Assembly: GCF_963422355.1 (NCBI RefSeq)
Contig: NC_085105.1
Coordinates: 2,100,052-2,164,051 of the forward strand
Reading direction: 5' to 3'
DNA from: Corticium candelabrum
Taxonomy: Eukaryota > Porifera > Homoscleromorpha > Homosclerophorida > Plakinidae
DNA: 64,000 nt
Shown: one piece after another, positions 47,311 to 59,300 of the stretch
Layout of the letters: each line of letters opens with the position of its first letter
How positions within the stretch are numbered: the stretch's first letter is position 1
Position numbers and translations under genes: made by a program
The notes under the pieces: model-generated
What the model saw: only the letters and a program-made list of their open reading frames with translations
Database searches by the model: none
What the model was told of the DNA's origin: nothing

Positions 47311-48935
47311 TGCGGAGAGGTTGGCGTCTGCTGTCTCCGTGAAATCACGTGGACATCATGGCTACGACACGTGCTTGCAGTCGTCACGACAATGCAGATA
47401 TTGCATCTGGTCCAGCGATATATTTAATGAATGGGTAATGACATTAGACTAGATACCGACTCCAGAAGGTCGGAGTGAGAATTTATTTTAGCAAGTCTGA
47501 AGGCATTCGTGTCGCCAAGACAGTGCACGAGTGGTGCCAATAGCCCAGTGCTGTCGCCAATTTTGGCACCATAGCGGCAAATGCCCACCCGTGGCCTCTG
47601 GTCCGAGGCTATTAGAAACGACATCCAGGTTGGGAGGGCCCAAACAGCAGTGCTTCGTATTGCCATTGTGTGGATCTATGCTGCTGGTTGGGGACATGGC
47701 CTGTGGTTCTCACTCCTAGATAGTAGTGGCCTGGAATTGTCATACGGGCACCGGACAAGACTAGCGCGAGAGAGTCTGGGGACGAGGCTACTAGATACCA
47801 TGTCTATGTATAGTTGGCTAATAGGATACAGACTAGCGTTGCGGCGAGACGTCTTGTGTGCATGCGAGCGTGCGCGCGCGCGTGTGTGTGTTACATGCAC
47901 GAATAGCCTCGGACTTCTGGATTTTTGCCGTTTTTTGCACATGACACAGCTTTGGCTCAGTGGCGTACTTGTACTGTTTGAACTTTCACTGGTTTGCAAC
48001 TATGCAAGCCCTTTGCCGAGTTTTTCGTGATCTCAAAGCAGTCTGCATGTGACCAAATAATGGTGATGTAGCATAAAGAATCTGCATATTAAAACATGTC
48101 AGAAAAATCGAGGGTGTATATTTGCAGCAAATTCAAATTGATCACGCACGCACGCACTCACGCACGCAGTGACTATGCCAAATACGTAATCGTTAGAAAT
48201 AGCACAATATAGTAAGTCAAAAACCTTTGTGGCACATTACCTGCCGGCAGGTACAGCTCTTCCGTTTCAATCCTTGTTGTATACATACATACAGACTAGC
48301 TGACGCGCCCCTTCTTCGCACGGAATTGATCAAAAGTGTGAGGGAAGCAAGAGAGATAAGGGGTTGCCAACTGACGCTTTATGGTGCCACAGGTGGTAAA
48401 CTAGAGACTAGTCTTGGGCACTAATAAAGCAAAGACTTTGCCCGAGACTTGAAGCTACTCAAGCAAATGGTGATGTCGAGACTGTTACTGAACTAAGAGC
48501 TGTGATTCCATACACAAGACATCACTGTGATATCCAAACTGGCCACCCCTTGAGATAGTTTAACTATACGAGCACATACGGGCAAATTTCGTATATTCTA
48601 CAATAACTACTTGACATGCAGTGGACGGCTTGGAAGCTAAAACGCTTGTCGTGTGGTATTGCTAGGAGTTTACACCTATAGTTGAAGCTACACGCAATTG
48701 AAATGCTATTTTTGCAACACGTGCTGAAAACAAGCGTCTTTTAGCATGTTTGTTTGCCTCTAGACCATATATATTGCTGATCTTACGTCCACTATACTGC
48801 ACTACCATACAAGTATACTACATGCATGCATGCATATACCACTACTGTAGGGTTGCAAACTAATTGCCGCTAAAACATACTGCAGTGCTCTATAACAACG
48901 TGTTCAAGAGTTTAATATTGCAATTATAAATTAGT
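47311..48935. other. Intergenic region between BTB array and ZNFX1 pair
   Basis: An open frame at 47581-48030 (plus, 149 codons) has no recognisable domain and overlaps other open frames, so it is not called. A perfect 14-bp palindrome ACCTGCCGGCAGGT lies at 48239-48252. 48720-48935 resembles 56090-56320, the same side of the other ZNFX1 copy, so the duplication includes 3' flanks. Confidence 0.5.
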
Positions 48936-51900
48936 TTATATTGGCCAAGCCGGCGCTTGGGAGCCGTCAAATTCAAGAGCGGGAGCGTTGCCTGCGACCA
49001 ATTGATGACTTCCTCCTCCGATTTCTTCTTTACATTCGGGACATCTGCTTCTTTCCATTGCACCCCCGCACTCTCCGATAGCGTAAACATGTCCGTTAGG
49101 ACATTTGTACCAATGACCCGGGTCAAACGCCATAGTTCGCACTATCTCAAGTCTTTCCGCCTCCGACAAGCCAAACACACTGTAAGTATCAGACAAGTGC
49201 TTGATGATCTTTCGTATTGCCTCCGTGTCTTCACGCGTCCTCTTCCGTTTCTCCTTCAGACCATCTTCAACCACACGAACATAATCCTTGTCTTGGACAG
49301 TGAGCTGACCCAATCGAGGCCTGAGCTTTGCCATAAGAATCCGAAAATTTAACTCCAATTCGACTTTCTCCATCATCGACTGTATGTCTCCCAGCTGTTG
49401 TTTACTCAATATATGTCTCATTAGAAATGTGACCAGCTCATCGAGATCAGCTAGCAGTTTCTGACAAACTGGTTGTAAACTGCATTCATTCTCAGTCTGC
49501 GTCTTGTCGATGTTGTTAGCTACATCGACAATGGATGGTAAGAACTGAATCTGATTTTGAATAGTAGTCACTTCTTCTACAGTCAGCCGATTGCGCAATC
49601 GTCGAAGAATTATCCCTGATGGTGCATTATCGTTCAAGACCATTTCATTGATGATTAAGTCTAACTGTCCTAAACCAATATTAAAACTATCTAAAAATCC
49701 TGTTGGTTTGCTTTCTTGCGAAGCAACTTGATCTTTAAATAGCGGGCAGACTTGCAACTGTCTTGCCAGTTGGACTGCTTCTTTCTTTAGTTGCTTGACC
49801 GTTGTCTCCATCTCTTGCTCTTGCTCTAACATCCTCCGCTTCACCATCTCGATATCCTGCAGTGCCTGTTTCACAACATTTCCGTAACGAAGACTTCGTC
49901 GCACTGCGATTTTACAACGTGGGCATTGCTTTAGACCAATGTTAACTCCACCCTCTTCGTTTTCTTGTTTTGAGTCCATCCAGTGATCGAGCCCCTTCAC
50001 TTCAAATACGTGACTACAATCTTCCAATTCGATAAACAGTGCCTCCGGATCGTCCTCCTCTCCAAAAAATATTTCTGTCACTTTATCGACGTCACAAATT
50101 CGGCACAGACTTGGACATTTCTCTCCACACAGACCAATGCAACGATGATTACATTTGAGAGTTTGTCGACATTGGTTGTTACAACGTGGACGATCGCAAA
50201 GCTCTCCGCATAGTTTAGCGCACGTATAGTGGTCACACTCCCACTGGCAACGCTCTTGGCATGGATCACACAGTTTCCCGCATTCTTTTTGACACTTACT
50301 GTGAACGCACGCATTTTCGCATTTCCGTCTACAAGCAGGGCAGTTTTTGGTACACGGGTATTCACACGGATGCGAGCAGACGAGTGTCCTGCCACAATGT
50401 GATCGGCAGGCTATGTGTAGCCTTCCTTCACGGCATTCCCCGCACGTTCCGCTGCAGAGGTGTTCGCAGTCGAGCATATCACCACACGGTTCGGGACACA
50501 GAGACGTCCCCTGTTCGTGGCAACGCACATCAGTCGTGTGCCCGCATGGCCACGTCTTGGATACAACCGCCAAACACTTCCTTGTGCATTCTATGTCACC
50601 ACATCTGTTGCTGCAAGAGTGCCCGCAGCCGAGTATAATAGAGCAAGGAGCTTGGCAATGGAACTGAAGTGGACTGTCGCCACATGGAATAGATTGAATG
50701 TGACCGCATCCCGGCACGACCTTGTCCACGAGAACGGGGCATTTTCCACACTCTTTGTGGCATTTCTTCTGGCATCTATGCCCATTTTCACACTTCTTTA
50801 CACACGGTTTGCGACATTTATATTGCTCGTGTTGACGATCGTAAGGATGACACGTGAGAGCACAAACGTGTCCACACCCGAGTCTAAACTCGCAGGGTCG
50901 CGTGCATCCGCCCTCCGGAGCATTCTTGAAGTCGGTCGACTGAGACGCAAGAAAAGAAGTATCCGGATGGATTTGACAGCACAGTTCCAAGGCTGGACCC
51001 ACAATTCCATTATTCCTCATCTCTTGAACAATTTTGCTCCACAACTCGCTTTCCTTAGCCAACAGTGTCATGTTCCCAACGCAATAAAATCCTTTCTTTG
51101 CTCGCGAAAGCGCAACGCACACTCGATTCGACGTTTTGAGGAATCCGATTTTACTTTGAGCGTTGCTTCTGACCAGAGACAAGATGATGACGTCGTTCTC
51201 TTCGCCTTGATAATTATCGACGGCTGTGATGCGGACACCATTGTATATAGCCTTTGGCATAACTTTCTTGAGAGTGAGAACCTGGCCAGTGTAAGTTGTA
51301 AGCACGGTAATCTTATTCGCTGGAATTCCTTGTTGCATCAAGTAACGACACAGTCCAGCCGCAAAACCCGCCTCGTGAGTATTGTAGTGACTTTTCAAGT
51401 CCTCGTTTTCGTTCTCCCTTTGTTTGTGCTCAATGAAGAACATGTTGTGTTTCGCTCCTGCGATGTTCTCGTACTTGTAGACCGATTTGTGGTTCTGTAA
51501 TCCGTCGTAGATCGGTTTCATCAATTCGGCAATCTCGGGGCGCATCCGATGCTGTACATCCAATCGTGCACACGGCATTCCATTCTTGATCATTCTCTCA
51601 AACAGCGAGACGTCTAACTTGTATTTTTTTGCTAGTTGATAAACATGAGGATTGGGACGAAGTTGTTGGTGATCGCCAATGAGAATCAAATGTTCGGCAG
51701 ATGCTGATAATGTTGTGACGATATGGGCTTCGTAGACTTCCGCCGCTTCTTCGACGACGACTATTTTGGGCTTTACTTCGAGGAGAAGACGGTGGTGTTT
51801 GGCTGCTCCCGTCGTTGTCATGCCGATAACTGTCGCTCCCTTGAGGACATGCAAGCTTTCTTGCTCGTCAGTTTCCTTGAGTCGCTCTGCTGCTGCCTCA

Positions 51901-54707
51901 AACTCTACGCAAAGCGTTGTCATGTTTTCTTGAAGAGACTCTTTTCTTTTCTGCAACCAATAGTTGTAAAGTCGCCAGCGATCGTTTTCGTTAAGATTCC
52001 ATATGTTGTTTACCATGTAAACTTCTTCTTGTCTCATTGGTGGTACGGAAAGCCCTTCGTAAACTTTCTGGTTTCTCCTCTGTTTGCTCATTGCGACTAA
52101 GGTCCAACCTCCACCATCGTCTTCGAGTTGATTGTCTGGTTCCGCTTCTGCAATGCCCTGCAGCTGTTCCACACCGTTAGCGAATTCGGCTGGGTCTGGA
52201 TTGGCAACGTTTTCAGCATCGTTCTCGGGTACCCCCACGTCTGGCAAATAAGCAAACTCTTCGCCTTCTATTCTTCTCTGTGCTTCTAGAATTTCTGCTT
52301 CATTGTCTGCTTCAGCCTCTTCGGATTCAGATTCCGACTCACTGTTCTGGCCGTCGTCAGCTGGTGCTGTTTTAACCCTGTCGTTTTCCGGATATCCTGT
52401 GTTTGGATCAACGGACGCCGCAGAATTGATACACACAATACCAAGCCATTCATCAAGTAAACTGTAGCCTCTCTGAAAGTAATAACCTGCGTCATTTAGC
52501 TGAATAGCCATTTCACAGCCGGGTATATCTCTCATTTTTTGGACACCAATTACACCTCGTTGTTCTTGGCGACTCGTAGTTTCCACCATCGCTTCCTTCA
52601 TCGTGTGCATTTCATACTGCTGCTTCTTTTTGTTATGGAAGATGACGCCCGGTATTGCACGGCGTTGCCTCTCTTTACGAATAATAGCATTCAGATTTAG
52701 GTTCTTCAAGACCTCGCTTTCACTACGACCACCAACTCTTACGACTCCAGTTTCACGTAATTGTAAGACTTCTTTCATGAACTCTAAGATTCCTTCCAGG
52801 AACTGGTCCAGAGCGTGATTTGTGTAGCAAACTATTAAAATCGGAGATGTACAAGCGGGATCCCATACATGACGGTTCTCAATCAATGCTCTCATAACCT
52901 TGAGGCCCAGGTAAGTCTTTCCCGTTCCTGGAGGTCCCTGTATCAAGGCAAACTCTCTCGTCATTGCAGTTTTAATGGCAACAAGTTGTGACTCGTCCAA
53001 TTCCACGTACTCGCAAGGCGGCCAAGCATCCCAGTCGGTGACGGTCACCCTCATGGCTCGAGGACTGTTGCATCCCAGCGCACTTCTCAGATCCATTTGG
53101 GCGACGCCACCATCGCGGTGTTCCGGGCGAAGATAACGAGGAGAAGTTCTACTGTTCTTCTCACACTTCACTATATAAGATTGCAAAGGGAGATCAGGGG
53201 TAATGTGTTGAAGTCTACGCAGCACGTGACGGTAAGCCTCAAAGTAAGCGGGTGACTCAGCAAACGTGTATATCTGACCAGCTTGCATGTCTTTCACGTC
53301 ATCCAAACCGTTCATGAAACGTGCCTCGATGATCCCGTTCTTCAAATCTTCAGCCTTTCAGTTGGACACGACTGCAAACTTCATCGCCTTGAAATTGTCG
53401 TTTGAGAAACATAGCAACGAGCCAAAGATCAATCGTCGCGAGTGATTCCAATTTACTCGACGTAAATGAGAAACGTCAAACGTGATCTTGTGTGTCAGAC
53501 CACTGAACGTGCAGACAGGCTGACCGATCCTAGCACGGCGTTACAACCGGAGATCATTTGAGCTCCCTCTTTTGCGTCTGACGTCATCCTCTGGGAGGGT
53601 GGCAATGCCCTCGCGCAACGGACCAACAAAGTCTTCTCTCAATAAACGAAACTGTACGTCCAAGTAGTGATCAAGGTCTTTAAAAGCACCTTCTTCGATG
53701 TTTGACCTCAGAAAAGGCTGTTCGTTTTTGGCCAGTTCTTCACTTGTAGGGACAATTTCAATACCCCGGAAGTCATCAGGAGGATTTTCCACTTTCATTG
53801 CTTGAGGCAGAGAGCTATGCTCTAGTCTTAATTGGTTTTGCACAATACATTCATCCCGGGTTTTTACCAGGTCAGTTACCCGTTCAATCAAGCCATTCGG
53901 CAATGGAATGGTTGTACAAGATAGTTGATCTACGGTCACCTTCAATCTGTCCAGAACCACAATCTCATCTACTTTACTAGGAAATCGTTCGAGCATCTCA
54001 TTGACCAGAGTGACAATGCTTTCCAGATCTTCCACAACTTCTTCAACATTTGTGTATCCCATGACTTGAGTTTGAGTAAGTGTTGAGAGGTAGCTGTTCA
54101 AATTGTTAGTAAAAAACAGAGAGGAAAGCATACAAGCAAGCATGTCATTCAACATTTGATTCATTGTACTGCGACAGCCCTTTGCAAACAAGCTCAGGAT
54201 GAGTCTAAGACGGTCACGAACGCCTACCTGTCTAGAGTTAAGTAGGCCTTTGAAACTATCTAGCTTCGTTGAAACTTCCATAGTGATCTCCCGGGAACTT
54301 TTCTCTCTCAGTTCGCGTAAGAAACGGTCGCTAATTAGATAGACTCTCGGGACTCCACTTACGTCTTGAGTTCCTCCTCCTCCTCCCCGTCTTTGTGCTC
54401 GACCGCCGCCATGTTCACCTCTGTCGGCTGGCTCATAGCCTCGTCCTTGTCTTCGCCCTCGTCCTCGTCCTCTTCCTGCTCGTGCACCGCGTCCACGGAA
54501 TTGACCTTCACCGTGTTGTTGGTGACCTCTACCATGTTGCGCTTCAACGACGTGCCCATTTAATTGACCGTCGTCGTCGTGTCTTTCTCTATTTACTTCA
54601 ACAGGACCTCGCCGACGGCTTCGGTTTCCACCACGGCCTCCTCGTTGCCCACGAGGACGACCAGGACGGCGTCCGCGACCACCACCTCGCTGCAGCAAAT
54701 CGTCCAT
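48936..54707 (-). pseudogene. ZNFX1: ZNFX1-type helicase, copy A, two nonsense codons
   Basis: A single frame of 1,924 codons on the minus strand parallel to copy B, interrupted only by TAA at 53541-53543 and TGA at 53358-53360, 61 codons apart. The sequence between them is still clearly homologous to copy B (QPVCTFSGLTHKITFD, LLCFSN). Before the stops: an Arg/Gly-rich start and the REDFVGPLREGI region. After them: an SF1 helicase (LIQGPPGTGKTYLGLKV, VVVEEAAEVYEAH, GDHQQLRP, QHRMRP, VDNYQGEENDVI), NF-X1-type Cys/His fingers, and a C-terminal RZ finger (WYKCPNGHVYAIGECGG...RCPEC). No in-phase intron was found that would remove both stops. It is a young pseudogene, or the stops are polymorphic, sequencing errors or read through. 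A protein from the downstream 1,469 codons would keep the whole helicase. Confidence 0.88.
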
Positions 54708-56199
54708 TCGCCGATTCGTGAACAGCCGATTTCCAGGCTCGCTGGATCACGAGACTTGAACGACAATGATGACAAATAAACCTGCGTTTACAGAGAAAGT
54801 AACGAGACCTTTGTGTAGTTCTATGCGACGGCGTGTCTGATACTCAGTCTGCAGGATTGATTTCTAAATGCCAAGTAAGCATTGATAAATAGCCTTGAGT
54901 CAGGGGAACACCCTAAGTCCCCATTGGACTTCCTGTAAATTGACACCATTGAACTTTCTGTTGATGTCAAAAGTTCGACGTCTGCTTTTTGTCACGGCTC
55001 ACTAGAACCCTTGCAACACACGTACCAGCGTATAAACGTATAATGCTAGTGCCACGGACAACCCAGGCAGCACTACATGTCATCCCACGCAAGAGTATAC
55101 ATGCGAATCCCCAAAAAACAGGAAATGCTAAAACAACTGTAGCTCTAATTTTTAGACAAGAATGTTGGAAACATTTACTGACTGCAGTCTCGAGCAATGG
55201 CATAAAATATCCTACGAAACACTGCAGTTCTTCACAGGACATGAAGCCTTGTTGTGCCTCTGCTGTTATTAATTTAGTAAACAGACATTATTGTACTTTG
55301 TTGCTGATCATCACTGCAGGCAAGTCACGGTCGTTGTAGCAGTGTGTTGCCAGTATTGTTGTAGTTAGAGCTATTGATATCAATAAAGTTGTTGTGTTTC
55401 AAACTACAGGCAAATTACTTACTGCTGCGGAAGTAAAGCCACCGTTTAGCATGTCAATGTAAATTACGCTGGTCTGGTCTAGTAGGTCTTTACAACAAGA
55501 TCTACTGAAACATTGGTAACAAAGTAAATTTGGCTACACTAAAGTGTCCCACAATAACACATGGTTATGGTAATGTGTTGAAAAATACAAAAAAGCAGGT
55601 TAGCTAGTGCCATCTTAAAACATAAAAAGAAAGCAGCTAGCCCTACATGGAACTGACAGCAAACATGGTTGTTATGGCTCCACTGGTCTAATAGCAAGAG
55701 TATAGACTTCAAACTACCTACACGTGATTATCAAATGACAATGGAACACGTCAATGCCATAAATCTATAAATGTGTTTGTATTTTAAGTGCTAACTTTAA
55801 ACTACATGTGAGCAATAAAGCAGTGTTGCAACTAGCTGTTGCAACATCACGTGATTACAATTGAAAGGTCACCTTGTCTGCCTTTCCTCAACACCTCGCT
55901 TGTACATGCAGGAGGAAATGGGCGATATAGGGACGACTCGAGATAGAAAGAATGGTTTACATATTATTCCATCCCCTAGAGAGACAATTCTTGCAGAAAA
56001 AGAGGTTTGAAAAACGCTGTTGGCTATATCGTTGCCATTGTCTGAAGCCAGACGTGATTGACTTTTTGGCGAGACATAACTTGAAAACGAGCGTCTTAAA
56101 TTTGCACGTTTGTCTGTCTCTAGATCATATATTATTGATCTTACGTCCATCAGCACACGTCCATACAATTTTACTTCATGCACGCACAACAGTCAACTG

Positions 56200-56248
<49 letters not shown>

Positions 56249-56321
56249 TAAAGTCACGGTAACATATACTGCAATGCTCTAACAACGTGTTCAATATCGC
56301 AAATTGCAACTAATTTTAGTT
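54708..56321. other. Intergenic region between ZNFX1 copies
   Basis: About 1.6 kb containing the presumed promoter of copy A at its left edge and the 3' flank of copy B at its right, plus a (TA)n array at 56201-56245. Short open frames have no recognisable domain. No RNA gene or repeat element was recognised. Confidence 0.5.
56201..56245. repeat. (TA)22 microsatellite
   Basis: Pure TA run downstream of ZNFX1 copy B. Confidence 0.95.
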
Positions 56322-59300
56322 CTATATCGGCAAAGCCGGCGCTCGTGAGTCGTCAAATTCAAAAGCGGGAGCGTTGCCTGCGACCAAGCGATGACGTTCT
56401 CCTCCAATTTCTGCTCGACATTCGGGACATCTACTTCTTTCCATTGCACCTCCACACTCTCCAATAGCGTAAACGTGTCCGTTTGGGCATTTGTACCAAT
56501 GACCCGGTTTAAACCCCATAGCGCGCACTATCTCAAGTCTCTCCGCTTTTGATAAGCCAGAAACGCTGTAAGTAGTAGACAGAAACTGAATGCTCTTCCG
56601 TATTAACTCCATGTCTTTATGCGACCTTTTCATTTTGTCCTTCAGACCTTTTTCGATCACGTGGACAAACTTGATGTGTATGGCAGTGAGCTGTCTCAAT
56701 CGAGGCCGAAGCTTTGCCATAAGGATGCGAAAGTTTAACTCCAATTCGATTTTCTCCATCATCGACTGAATTTCTTCCAGTTGTTGTTCGCTTAGAACGG
56801 GTTCCATTAAAATTATGACCAGTTCATCGAGATCAGCTAGCAGTTTCTGACAATCTGGTTTTACTGTACATCCAATTTGCATCTGCGCCTTTTCGATCTT
56901 GTTGGCCAGATCAACAATAGATCGCAAGAACTGAATCTGATTTTGAATAGTAGTCACGTCCATGATCGTCGGCCGATTGCGCAAGCGCCGAAGAATTTTT
57001 CCTGATGGACTTATATCCTTTACAACTAAATTATCGATGCCGTCAGTGTCTTCTAGACCAAGATCAAAATAAAGCAAGAATGTCTCGCGGGCGCTCTTGA
57101 GCGAGAAAACCTGGCTCTTGAACAACATACAGACTTGTAGTTGTCCCGCCAGTTGGACTGCCTCTCTTGTCAGTTGCCTGACCGTTATCTCCATCTTTTT
57201 CTCTTGCTCTAACATTCTCCGCTTTACCATCTCAATATCCTGCAGCGCCTGTTTTACAACATTTCCGTAACGAAGACTTCGTCGCACTGTGACCGTACAA
57301 CGTGGGCATTGCTTTAATCCAATATCAACTCCACCCTCTTCGTTCGTTTGTTCTGAGTCCATCCAGCGATCGAGACCGTTCATTTCAAATATGTGATTGC
57401 AGTCTTCCAGTTGGACGAATAGTGCTCTCGGATCGTCTTCCTTTCCAAAAAATATTTCCGTCACTTTCTTATAGTCGCAAACTCGGCACAAACTTGGACA
57501 TTTCTCTCCACACAGTCCAATACAACAATGACCGCATTTGCGAATCCGTAGACATCGTTTGTTACACCGTGGACGACTGCAAAGATCTGCGCATACTCTA
57601 GAGCACTTATAGTGGGCACACTCCCACTGGCAAGGCTCTTGGCATGGATCACACGGTTTTCCGCATTCTTTTTTACACTTACTGTGAACGCACTCGTTTT
57701 CGCATCTCCGACTACAAGGAGGGCAGTTGTTGGTACACGGGTATACACAAGGGTGCGAGCAAACCAGTTTTCTGCCACAATTGGATTGGCAAGCTATGTG
57801 TAGCCTTCCTTCATGACATTTCCCGCATGTACCGCTACAAGGGTGTTCGCAGTCGAGCATGTCACCGCACGGTTTGGGACAAGGAGACCTCGCCCGTTCG
57901 TGGCAGCGCACATCACCCGTGTGCCCACATGGCCACCTCTTGGATACAATTGCTAAACACTTCCTTGTGCATTCTACGTCACCACATCTGTTGCTGCAAA
58001 TGTGCCCGCAAGAGAGTTTAGTAGGGCATGGAGCTCTACAACAAAACTGAAGTGGACTCTCGCTACATGGAATCGGCTGAATGTGATTGCATCCCGGCAC
58101 GACCTTGTCCACGAGAACGAGGCATTTTCCACAATCTTGGTAGCATTTTTTCTGGCATCTGTGCCCATTTTCACACTTCTTTACACACGGTTTGCGACAT
58201 TTAACGTTCACGTGTTCCCGATCGTACGGATGACACGTAAGAGCACAGACGTGTCCACACCCGAGTCTAAACTGACAAGGTCTCCTGCATCCGCCTTCTG
58301 GCGCATTTTGAAAGTCTGTCGACTGAGACGCAAGAAATGAAGTATCGGGATGTATTTGACAGCACAGCTCCAAAGCTGAACCCACAATTCCACTGTCCTT
58401 CATTCCTTGAACGATCTTACTCCACAACTCGCTTTTCTTAGCCAATAGTGTCATGTTGCCAACGCAATAAAAGCCTTTCTTTGCTCGCGAAAGAGCAACA
58501 CATACTCGGTTAGGCGTACTCAGAAATCCGATTTTACCCTCATCGTTGCTTCTGACCAAAGACAAGATGATGACGTCGTTCTCTTCGCCTTGATAATTGT
58601 CGACGGCTGTGATGCGGACACCTTTGTACGCAGTGTTTGTCATAACTTTCTTGAGAGTGAGGACCTGGCCAGTGTAAGTTGTAAGTACGGTTATTTTGGA
58701 CGATGGAATTCCTTGTTGCATCAAGTAACGACAAAAACCAGCCACAAAACCGGCTTCGTGAATATTAAAGTGACTTTTCAAGTCCTCGTCTTCGTTTTCT
58801 TTATGTTTGTGCTCGATGAAGAACATGTTGTGTTTTACTCCTGCGATATTCTCGTACTTGTAGACCGATTCGTGGTTCTGTAACCCTTTGTAGATTGGTT
58901 TCATCAACTCGGCAATTTCCGGTCGCATCCGATGCTGTACATCCAATCGTGCGCACTGCATTCCATTCTTGATCATTCTCTCAAACAGCGAGACGTCTAA
59001 CTTGTATTCCTTCGCTAGTCGATAAACGTAAGGATTGGGACGAAGTTGTTGGTGATCGCCGATGAGAATCAAATGTTCGGCAGATGCTGATAATGTTGTG
59101 ACGATATGAGCTTCGTAGACTTCCGCCGCTTCTTCGACGACAATTATTTTGGGCTTTACTTCGAGGAGAAGACGGTGGTGTTTGGCCGCTCCCGTCGTCG
59201 TCATACCGATAACGGTCGCTCCCTTGAGGACATGCAAGCTTTCTTGTTCGTTAGTTTCCTTGAGTCGTTCTGCTTCGCCTTCAAACTCTTCGCAAAGCTT

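Noticed and set aside
47581-48030. 149-codon plus-strand frame
   Set aside because: No domain, no splice context, and overlapping frames of similar length on both strands.
48957-52818. Long plus-strand open frames opposite ZNFX1 copy A (such as 50460-51500) and the matching ones opposite copy B
   Set aside because: They are antisense shadows of the helicase and zinc-finger codons, appear at the same positions in both copies, and contain no recognisable domain.
53346-53543. An intron removing both nonsense codons of ZNFX1 copy A
   Set aside because: No GT-AG pair keeps the reading frame, and the enclosed sequence is still clearly homologous to coding sequence in copy B.
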